The notes under the pieces: generated by a model
Database searches by the model: none
Told to the model about the DNA's origin: nothing
The model's input: only the letters and a program-made list of their open reading frames with translations
NCBI GenBank assembly: GCA_023135255.1
Contig: JAGLTN010000522.1
Span: 1 to 6,618 of the forward strand
Direction of reading: 5' to 3'
Origin: Planctomycetota bacterium
GTDB lineage: Bacteria; Planctomycetota; Phycisphaerae; Sedimentisphaerales; Anaerobacaceae
Length of the DNA: 6,618 nt
Part shown: one piece after another, positions 1 to 5,247 of the stretch
Position numbering within the stretch: the stretch's first letter is position 1
Layout of the letters: each line of letters begins with the position of its first letter
Program-made: the position numbers and the translations under genes

Positions 1-1462
1 CAGTTCCGGGCTCTAAAGCAATCCGTAAATTCTGCCCCGCACCCTTATAAGCTTTACCCGTAAGAAATTCACCCCAGTTCTCAGGCTTATCTGATGAATC
101 AAAATTCCTTTGCTGATAAACCAACTGCCCTATAGCACCGCTATTACTCGAAACACCCGCACCGAGAAGAATAGACCCCGTCTGCCCCTCGGTAATATCA
201 ACCTTAGCATTCTTATAACCCTGCTCACCATCGACCGGGGTAATAACAACAGATTCCGCCACCGCCATCTGCTGTATCCTCTTTTCAAGAAAACCCTTAC
301 CGCTGCCGGGGGCCTTATACGCATCATACCAGTTGCCCGGCACAAAATCATACTCATCCAATATCTGCCTGACAACCTTATCCTGCGTATCCTCATTACC
401 GCTTATATTAACCAGACCGATCTTATAACGCTGTCTCTCAGTTATTTCAAATTCAACGTCAACTCGATTGCCTGGTAAAAAAACCCGCTTCTCCTCAACA
501 GACGCATCGACAAAACCTATCGCCTTATAATGCGCAAGAATACTCCTGACATCAAACCGGGATTTGTACTCGCTGTACATCTGACCTTCTTCAAGCCTGA
601 AACCCTCTCGAAGAGTCTCTTCATCGAAATATTTATTACCCGAAAATTTTATACCCTCAACGTTATATATTTCACCTTCTGCAATATTAAAAGCAACGTA
701 AACTTTCGTCTTAGTCTCATTAAAACTAATATCGCTCTCTATTTTGGTGTCAAGAAAACCACGCTTGGAATATACTTTTTCAAGCTTGGTAACATCCCCG
801 GCAATCTCCTCTTCATCATAATATTTATTCAAAACAAGAAATTTCTTTGTCTTAGTCTTAAGAGATCTTTTCAGCCTGGAAGTCTTAATTGACTCATTGC
901 CTGAAATCTTAACCGAAACAATCCTCGCCCTGGATCCTTCATTAATCTTATAAATAACTTTGCCGGCAGAAAGACTATCCTTATCAAAAGTTACCTCAGC
1001 AAAAGAATAACCTTTCTTATGATAATATTCAGCAAGATCGTCAGAGCCCTTCTCTGCTATCACCGAATCGACGTAATCGCCTACCTTAAAATCAAGCTTT
1101 CTCTTTAAAGTCTTCTCCTTGATATTGTCATTACCAACAAAAGTCAGCCCCCTTGCGATATTCTGCTCGACAACAACATAAGTAAGCTCAATTTCCCCCT
1201 CAATAACCTTAGTATTATAATAGCAGTATTCCACACCTTTAAGCTCTGCTATCCTCTTGCAGTCCTCATTGGCTCTGCCCTGCTCAAATGTGTCACCAAC
1301 ACGGGTCCTGACCTTAGTAAGAACCCTGTTGCTGCTCAAGCTCGCATTGCCCGCAACTTTCAATACACTGATAACACCACTGCTATCCGCATCAGCTGAA
1401 AACAAAACTCCGCTGCACAAAAATATAGTTAGCAAAACAACTATCTTCCTTGATTTTTTCAT
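1..1462 (-). CDS. bamA: BamA-family outer-membrane protein assembly factor, 3' end outside window
   Basis: This is the central subunit of the machine that folds and inserts beta-barrel proteins into the outer membrane. The visible 487 residues are open throughout. Residues 1-25 are a signal peptide: a basic MKKSRK start, a hydrophobic core, and an A-D-A site at 23-25. Five POTRA repeats follow at about 31-100, 101-177, 178-263, 264-344 and 345-427; most carry the family's V/I-x-x-x-GN signature (AGN 37-39, VGN 109-111, SGN 187-189, 274-276, 354-356). From about 428 the barrel begins (TGSILLGAGVSSNSG), and a GAGQNLRIALEPGT stretch lies at the window edge. The start is the ATG at 1462, because the ATG at 1470 meets a stop after two codons. 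The ribosome site TAAGGA overlaps the dnaB stop, so translational coupling is likely. The POTRA count and barrel start favour BamA over two-partner secretion transporters. The rest of the barrel is not visible. Confidence 0.92.
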   Translation of the reverse strand, partial: MKKSRKIVVLLTIFLCSGVLFSADADSSGVISVLKVAGNASLSSNRVLTKVRTRVGDTFEQGRANEDCKRIAELKGVEYCYYNTKVIEGEIELTYVVVEQNIARGLTFVGNDNIKEKTLKRKLDFKVGDYVDSVIAEKGSDDLAEYYHKKGYSFAEVTFDKDSLSAGKVIYKINEGSRARIVSVKISGNESIKTSRLKRSLKTKTKKFLVLNKYYDEEEIAGDVTKLEKVYSKRGFLDTKIESDISFNETKTKVYVAFNIAEGEIYNVEGIKFSGNKYFDEETLREGFRLEEGQMYSEYKSRFDVRSILAHYKAIGFVDASVEEKRVFLPGNRVDVEFEITERQRYKIGLVNISGNEDTQDKVVRQILDEYDFVPGNWYDAYKAPGSGKGFLEKRIQQMAVAESVVITPVDGEQGYKNAKVDITEGQTGSILLGAGVSSNSGAIGQLVYQQRNFDSSDKPENWGEFLTGKAYKGAGQNLRIALEPGT

Positions 1463-1472
1463 TTTTTCATCC

Positions 1473-2897
1473 TTAAAATGGATCCTCTACATGAGTAACA
1501 AGGTTTTCAAAGCGAGTTAGCTTTTCAACAAACGTCAGCCTGATCATTCCGGTAGGACCATTACGCTGCTTTGCTATAATAACCTCCGCCATATTTGTAT
1601 TTTCATATCCAACTTCGCCGCGATGGTAATAATCATCTCGGTGTAACAACATAACAACATCCGCATCCTGCTCAATACTTCCACTTTCACGCAGGTCGCT
1701 CATCCTCGGTCGGTGGTCTTCCCTGTTTTCCGCTGCTCGGTTAAGCTGACTCAAAACCACAACAGGAACTTCCAGCTCACGGGCAAGTGCCTTAAGATAT
1801 CGCGATATCGTCGTTATCTCCTGCTGACGAGATTCACTCCTGCCAGATCCAAGGTTCATCAACTGCAAATAGTCGACTATAACACATTGTATATCGTACT
1901 GACTTTTAAGCCTTCTCGCCTTGGCACGCAACTCCAAAGGCGTCAAACCCGCGGTATCATCAATATAAATAGGTGCCTCAGACAAAACTCCGCAAGCCTG
2001 GATCAAATCCTGATAATGCTCCGTAGAAAGAAGGCCACGCCTTACCGCCTGGGAATCCACCTTGCTGTTACTACACAAAAATCGCTCCGCAAGCTGATAC
2101 CGACCCATTTCAAGAGAAAATATTGCGATAGGTCTCTTATTATTAACACCAATATTCTCCGCAATATTCAGTGCTAAACTCGTCTTACCCATACTTGGTC
2201 TGCCCGCTACGATTATCATCTCGCCTTTCTGCAAACCGCATGTTATATCATCAAGCTCATGGAAACCAGTCGCAAGACCCGTAACCAATGTACCGTCCCG
2301 CTTTTCTATCATCTCAAAAGACCTCACTACAAGGTCCTTCAAAGAAGACGCCACACCCGTCATCTTCTTATTGGTTACTGAAAATATCTTCTGCTCCGCA
2401 AGATCAAGCTTGTCACTAACCTCACCGGTCGCATCGTAAGCATCTTCAAGAATTTCTGTCGTTGCCTGAATTATCTCACGCAAAAGCTGCTTATTCTTGA
2501 TAATATCAGTGTAATAAAGAACGTTCGCTGACGATGGAACAGACTCAATTACCCTTCCAATGTAATCTACTCCGCCCACCTCATTGAGCTGCTTAGTTTT
2601 TTCAAGCTCATCACGAAGCAAAACCGCATCAAGCCCGACACCTTTATTCTTCTCATACAAAGTTATCAATGCATCGAAGATGATCTGGTGCTCAATACGG
2701 TAAAAAGCATCCGCCTTAACTTTCTCTACAACAAGGCCTATGCATTCAGGGTCAACTATCATCGAACCCAAAACTCCCGCCTCAGCCGCAAGCGATTCAG
2801 GCATGCTCCGATTCAAAAGACCGCTCCCATCAGCATCTCGGCCAACCCCTGCCTTGCCGCTTCCAGGCCTATTAACTGTCTGTTTCAGCTGATCCAC
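1473..2897 (-). CDS. dnaB: Replicative DNA helicase DnaB
   Basis: This is the hexameric 5'-3' helicase that unwinds DNA at the replication fork and recruits primase. The product has 474 residues, close to the E. coli protein. The N-terminal helical domain spans about 33-135 (MPESLAAEAGVLGSM at 32-46), followed by a linker and a RecA-type motor from about 200. Visible motor motifs are Walker A GRPSMGKTS (232-240, Lys238), SLEM with likely catalytic Glu263, Walker B CVIVDYLQLM (338-347, Asp342), SQLNRAAENR with Gln384, and KQRNGP (443-448), whose Arg445 matches the family's arginine finger. No intein interrupts the motor. The start is GTG at 2897, with a weak GAGAG ribosome site upstream. An ATG at 2804 would remove a 31-residue Gly-rich leader, but its only ribosome site is a poorly spaced GGAG. 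The gene follows rplI after 131 nt and leads into bamA after 10 nt. Confidence 0.98.
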   Translation of the reverse strand: MDQLKQTVNRPGSGKAGVGRDADGSGLLNRSMPESLAAEAGVLGSMIVDPECIGLVVEKVKADAFYRIEHQIIFDALITLYEKNKGVGLDAVLLRDELEKTKQLNEVGGVDYIGRVIESVPSSANVLYYTDIIKNKQLLREIIQATTEILEDAYDATGEVSDKLDLAEQKIFSVTNKKMTGVASSLKDLVVRSFEMIEKRDGTLVTGLATGFHELDDITCGLQKGEMIIVAGRPSMGKTSLALNIAENIGVNNKRPIAIFSLEMGRYQLAERFLCSNSKVDSQAVRRGLLSTEHYQDLIQACGVLSEAPIYIDDTAGLTPLELRAKARRLKSQYDIQCVIVDYLQLMNLGSGRSESRQQEITTISRYLKALARELEVPVVVLSQLNRAAENREDHRPRMSDLRESGSIEQDADVVMLLHRDDYYHRGEVGYENTNMAEVIIAKQRNGPTGMIRLTFVEKLTRFENLVTHVEDPF

Positions 2898-2961
2898 TTT
2901 TATTCTCTCTGCAACTGGCTAACAGTATCCATAGCGTTAAAATTGCAGCCAATAAAAACAC
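2872..2961 (-). CDS. Possible 29-residue small lipoprotein or decayed remnant
   Basis: I do not recognise this family. The frame reads a hydrophobic stretch, FLLAAILTLWILL, followed directly by LASC, a textbook lipobox with Cys17, and then a short polar tail (RENKSGSAETDS). Upstream in the same frame, without a start codon, come the residues VKRGFL, which would make a good basic n-region. The first usable start is GTG at 2961, behind a poor ribosome site. A GAGG lies about 14 nt upstream, which is too far. An ATG at about 2985 would join the frame only with a one-base change. The frame overlaps the first nine codons of dnaB. It could be a tiny real lipoprotein of the entericidin size class, a broken gene, or chance. 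The lipobox is the only positive evidence. Confidence 0.25.
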   Translation of the reverse strand: MFLLAAILTLWILLASCRENKSGSAETDS

Positions 2962-2996
2962 TAAAAATCCACGCTTTACCTCATTTAAGCATACAC

Positions 2997-3023
2997 AGTA
3001 TATACTAAATTAAGGTAGATCAA
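2997..3023 (-). promoter_or_regulatory. Possible promoter in the rplI-dnaB gap
   Basis: Read on the minus strand, TATACT (2997-3002) matches five of six bases of a -10 box. It has TTGATC 15 nt upstream (3018-3023) or TTGTTG 18 nt upstream (3021-3026); both spacings or matches are imperfect. The -10 lies within a perfect AGTATATACT palindrome. The box is in the largest gap of the block, where a promoter for dnaB and bamA would be useful. No terminator hairpin with a T-tract follows rplI, so read-through is also possible. Confidence 0.3.
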
Positions 3024-3028
3024 CAACG

Positions 3029-3619
3029 TTAAGCTTCTTCTGTTTCTGCTGCTTCTGCTGTTTCTTCAGGTTCCTGTGAATCCTGAACCGTCTCAGAATC
3101 CTGAACTGCCTGGGAATCATCCTGCTCTGGTTCGACTTCCTCTGCTTTAGCAGGAGGAACATACTCACTGTCTTCAGTAGGAACTACAACCACAGTAATT
3201 TTAACCTTGATATCAGCATTGAATTTAAGTGCAACATTCGTGTAAGTACCAACCGCTTTGATATGCTCGGAAAGCTTAATAACCTCATCCGCAACTTCAA
3301 AACCCTGCTCACGAAGGTTACCGGCAATCTCAGCCTGTGAAACCGAACCAAACAAATGACCCTGCTGATTACACTTAGCTGCGATCACTGCCTCAGCGCC
3401 GCTGACTGCATCCGCTGCCTTACGAAGCCTGTTAGACTCCTGGATACGATGTTCAGCACGTTTAGCCTTTTCCTTCGCTATCGCCCTAATATTAGCATCC
3501 GTAGGTATAGTGCCAAAACCTTGTGGAACAATATAATTTCTCGCATAACCATCCTTGACTTCAACTATATCGCCAAGCCAACCTAAATTATCAACATCGC
3601 TTAAAAGCAAAATCTTCAT
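3029..3619 (-). CDS. rplI: Large-subunit ribosomal protein bL9 with acidic tail
   Basis: This protein binds 23S rRNA near the base of the L1 stalk, reaches out from the 50S subunit, and helps keep reading frame. The N-domain is clear: MKILLLSDVDNLGWLGD followed by VEVKDGYARNYIVPQG (19-34). A charged connecting helix runs at about 42-75. The C-domain holds GHLFGSVS (87-94) and ends near residue 150. Family members usually stop at about 150 residues; this one runs to 196. The extra 45 or so residues are rich in Glu, Asp, Gln and Ser and contain the repeated words VQDSET and VQDSQE. The ATG at 3619 has GGAG about 10 nt upstream. The gene follows rpsR after 58 nt, the standard rpsR-rplI neighbourhood. 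Confidence 0.97.
   Translation of the reverse strand: MKILLLSDVDNLGWLGDIVEVKDGYARNYIVPQGFGTIPTDANIRAIAKEKAKRAEHRIQESNRLRKAADAVSGAEAVIAAKCNQQGHLFGSVSQAEIAGNLREQGFEVADEVIKLSEHIKAVGTYTNVALKFNADIKVKITVVVVPTEDSEYVPPAKAEEVEPEQDDSQAVQDSETVQDSQEPEETAEAAETEEA
3078..3124 (-). repeat. Short 18-nt direct repeats in the bL9 tail
   Basis: The word gaatcctgaac (plus strand) occurs at 3078-3088 and again at 3096-3106. A degenerate third copy (gaatcatcc) starts at 3114. The period is 18 nt, six codons, giving VQDSET and VQDSQE in the protein. This suggests the acidic extension of bL9 grew by small in-frame duplications. Confidence 0.6.
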
Positions 3620-3677
3620 ACTATTTTATCTCCAAAACTTTCTGGTCATTAAAAAAACCAGTACAAAATACAAAAGA

Positions 3678-3938
3678 TTAGTTTGTAAAGGGCAACAATG
3701 CCATGTACCTGGCTCGCTTAATCGCCTTTTTAACTTTCCTCTGACAACCTGCGCAATTACCGCTTCTCTTACGAGAATAGATCTTGCCGCGATTAGTCAA
3801 AAGCCTCTCAAGAACAGCAATATCCTTGTAGTCAACATAATCAACCGTTCTTCTGCAAAAACGGCATTGTGTCTGCTCTCGGCTTGCCAAAAAATTCGTC
3901 TTTTTTCTGCTATCTGTTTTCTTTTTAAATGTTCCCAT
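3678..3938 (-). CDS. rpsR: Small-subunit ribosomal protein bS18, four-cysteine form
   Basis: bS18 binds the platform of the 30S subunit as a partner of bS6, which is encoded two genes upstream. The 86-residue product has a basic N-terminus, CRFC at 25-28, the conserved core VDYKDIAVLERLLTNRGKI (about 35-53), RKRSGNCAGCQRKV with Cys62 and Cys65, and the basic helix KAIKRARYMALLPF at the end. The two CxxC pairs would make a complete zinc site; many bacteria have lost these cysteines from bS18. The ATG at 3938 is preceded by GGATAGG about eight nt upstream. A 93-nt gap separates it from ssb and holds no convincing gene. Confidence 0.97.
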   Translation of the reverse strand: MGTFKKKTDSRKKTNFLASREQTQCRFCRRTVDYVDYKDIAVLERLLTNRGKIYSRKRSGNCAGCQRKVKKAIKRARYMALLPFTN

Positions 3939-4031
3939 TTTTTACCTATCCAAAATTATGTCTTATTCTTTAGACCTTATCGTTTCTGTAATTACTAAAT
4001 CACAAAACACTTTCACTATATCGTTTCCGCT

Positions 4032-4469
4032 CTAAAACGGAATATCATCATCGCTCACCGCTGGACCTGAATCTCCAACCGCGGGAGTTGAACTTGCGCC
4101 GCCGCCATATCCCTGGCTCTGGCCACCACCTTGACCCTGGGCAGACCCTAAAAACTGGAAAGTATCAATGACCACGCTGTGCTTACTGCGCTTGCTGCCG
4201 TCCTGGGCTGTCCAGCTGTCAAATTTCAGTCTGCCTTCAATCAAAACAGGTCGGCCCTTAGAAAGATACTTATTGATCGTCTCAGCTTGCCTCGCAAAGG
4301 CTTTACATTCAATAAAGCACGTTTCTTCTTTCTTCTGACCATCCTTGCCTGTCCAGGTGCGATTCACCGCCAGACCAAACTCAACAACTGCGGTCTGTGA
4401 AGGAAGATAAGACAACTGAGGGTCCCTGGTCAGATTACCTACCAACAATATTTTGTTAAAATTCGCCAT
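4032..4469 (-). CDS. ssb: Single-stranded DNA-binding protein SSB
   Basis: SSB coats single-stranded DNA in replication, repair and recombination and recruits partner proteins through its C-terminal tip. The 145-residue product has an OB fold at about 1-108 (NKILLVGNLTRDPQL at 5-19, FGLAVNR at 31-37, GRPVLIEGRLKFDSW at 72-86). Trp39 and Trp86 match DNA-stacking aromatics of the E. coli protein; at the E. coli Trp54 position there appears to be Phe52. A Gly/Gln/Ser-rich flexible linker covers about 109-138, and the protein ends in DDDIPF, the standard partner-binding tip. The ATG at 4469 has GAGG six nt upstream. Its place between rpsF and rpsR is the classic bacterial arrangement, 26 nt after rpsF. 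Confidence 0.98.
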   Translation of the reverse strand: MANFNKILLVGNLTRDPQLSYLPSQTAVVEFGLAVNRTWTGKDGQKKEETCFIECKAFARQAETINKYLSKGRPVLIEGRLKFDSWTAQDGSKRSKHSVVIDTFQFLGSAQGQGGGQSQGYGGGASSTPAVGDSGPAVSDDDIPF

Positions 4470-4495
4470 TTCTGTCCTCGCCTTTTCAGTCTGAT

Positions 4496-5155
4496 TTAAT
4501 CTTCGTCCTTCTTGACTTCTTCAACTTCCGATACCACATCATCCGCAGATTCTTCAGCAACATCTACCGCTTTAGCTTCCTCAATCTCAGCTTCTGCAGG
4601 TTCCGCTGCTGCTTCAACTTCCTCAGCTTTAGCTTCCGCTGCTGCCTTGGCTTCTTCAACCTCAGCTTCTGCCGGTTCCGCTACTACTTCAACTTCCTCA
4701 GCTTTAGCTTCCGCTGCTGCTTCAACTTCTTTAGCTTTAGCTTCCGCTGCTGCCTTGGCTTCTTCAACCTTGGCTTCTGCCGCCGCTACTGCTTCTGCCG
4801 CTTTTCTTTCTGCCGCCACGACAGGAGTTTCTCTGTCAATATCTTCCTGGCTCATAGGCTCTGTGCTGAGAATAAGAACACGCATGATCTTCTCTGAAAG
4901 CTTAACATCTCTTTCAATATCCTTAACTCTTTCACCTGCAACCTTAAAATAGCAGAGAAGATAAGTACCCCTGCTCTTTTTGTTGATCTCATAAGCAAGT
5001 TTTCTTTCGTCCCACTTACTAAGAGAAACGATCTCAGCTTCAGCTCTGTTCAGTATATTCTTGATAAGCTCCATTACGCCATCCCAATCAGATGCCGCCA
5101 AAGCCGAATCAACGAGAAACATACCTTCGTATAAATTCTTACTAACAGTTTCCAA
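4496..5155 (-). CDS. rpsF: Small-subunit ribosomal protein bS6 with long Ala/Glu/Lys tail
   Basis: bS6 binds the 30S platform together with bS18. The core is at about 8-100 of 219 residues: NLYEGMFLVD (7-16), WDERKLAYEINKKSRGTYLL (48-67) and the beta strand MRVLILSTEP (91-100). I chose TTG at 5155 as the start, because a perfect GGAGGT sits six nt upstream. A longer frame from TTG at 5173 would swallow that ribosome site, and the ATG at 5122 would cut into the conserved YEGMFLVD strand. Residues 111-219 form an Ala/Glu/Lys/Val-rich, probably helical extension made of 25-residue repeats, ending in an acidic EVEEVKKDED. E. coli bS6 is about 135 residues, so this is unusually long. The gene follows pth after a 92-nt structured gap and is probably subject to bS6:bS18 feedback (inference). 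Confidence 0.95.
   Translation of the reverse strand: METVSKNLYEGMFLVDSALAASDWDGVMELIKNILNRAEAEIVSLSKWDERKLAYEINKKSRGTYLLCYFKVAGERVKDIERDVKLSEKIMRVLILSTEPMSQEDIDRETPVVAAERKAAEAVAAAEAKVEEAKAAAEAKAKEVEAAAEAKAEEVEVVAEPAEAEVEEAKAAAEAKAEEVEAAAEPAEAEIEEAKAVDVAEESADDVVSEVEEVKKDED
4571..4785 (-). repeat. 75-nt tandem repeats in the bS6 tail
   Basis: Two abutting 75-nt copies, 4571-4645 and 4646-4720, differ at about seven positions by eye and share an identical 33-nt block (4613-4645 and 4688-4720). A third, shorter copy begins at 4721 in a shifted register, with agcttccgctgctgccttgg shared between 4631 and 4739 at an offset of 108 nt. All offsets are multiples of three, so the bS6 frame is kept. 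The unit encodes about 25 residues, with words such as AAAEAKAEEVE and AEPAEA. Such repeats are prone to slippage and unequal recombination, so length may vary between strains. Confidence 0.85.
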
Positions 5156-5161
5156 ACTATT

Positions 5162-5167
5162 ACCTCC
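5162..5167 (-). promoter_or_regulatory. Ribosome binding site that fixes the rpsF start
   Basis: GGAGGT on the minus strand is a full match to the anti-Shine-Dalgarno core. It stands six nt before TTG at 5153-5155. This strong site decides in favour of the TTG start for bS6 over alternatives upstream (TTG at 5173) and downstream (ATG at 5122). Confidence 0.85.
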
Positions 5168-5179
5168 TGTCAATTAAAC

Positions 5180-5230
5180 GCTTAAAGGCTTACTCGCCTC
5201 AAAGCTTTTGCCGGAATTCTCCCGACAAAA
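5180..5230 (-). promoter_or_regulatory. Two abutting hairpins in the pth-rpsF gap, likely rpsF leader
   Basis: Hairpin 1 (5206-5230) pairs TTTTGTCGGGA with TTCCGGCAAAA over 11 bp, including two G-U pairs, around a GAA loop. Hairpin 2 (5180-5205) pairs GCTTTGAGGC with GCCTTTAAGC over 10 positions, with one U-U mismatch and one G-U, around GAGTAA. They touch with no spacer. The ribosome site begins about 12 nt after hairpin 2. No T-tract follows either stem, so an ordinary terminator is unlikely. Bacterial rpsF leaders are known to carry an RNA motif bound by the bS6:bS18 complex with a key CCG. A CCG is present in hairpin 1, but in this simple fold it is paired, so identity with that motif is only inferred. 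Confidence 0.5.
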
Positions 5231-5247
5231 TCATATTCTTTTTTCTA

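Noticed and set aside
530..892. Plus-strand frames across 110-892 and the small minus frame at 130-396
   Set aside because: They are shadows of the bamA POTRA coding frame, which is open over the whole 1-1462 stretch and carries the recognisable domains.
1713..2177. Plus-strand frame of 154 codons
   Set aside because: It is antisense to the conserved motor domain of dnaB, including its Walker A and B region, and its product resembles nothing known.
3623..3660. Hairpin CTGGT/ACCAG and a 7-codon frame (ATG to TAA) before rplI
   Set aside because: A 5-bp stem with a 10-nt loop lacks a terminator T-tract after it, and the frame is too short to support as a gene.
3979..4018. GTG-started frame of 17 codons in the ssb-rpsR gap
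   Set aside because: It is very short, has a poor ribosome site and no recognisable features, so chance explains it.
4512..4952. Long plus-strand Ser/Ala/Thr-rich frame of 146 codons
   Set aside because: It lies exactly opposite the repeat tail of rpsF; the Ala/Glu/Lys codon repeats read as Ser/Ala/Thr on the other strand. It has no family resemblance.
5206..5230. First rpsF-leader hairpin as an intrinsic terminator
   Set aside because: The minus strand continues with AAAAGC and not a T-tract, and on the plus strand there is no gene to terminate.
5230..5235. TATGAT as a -10 box for a separate rpsF promoter
   Set aside because: No acceptable -35 exists at the right distance, and a start there would cut into the first hairpin.
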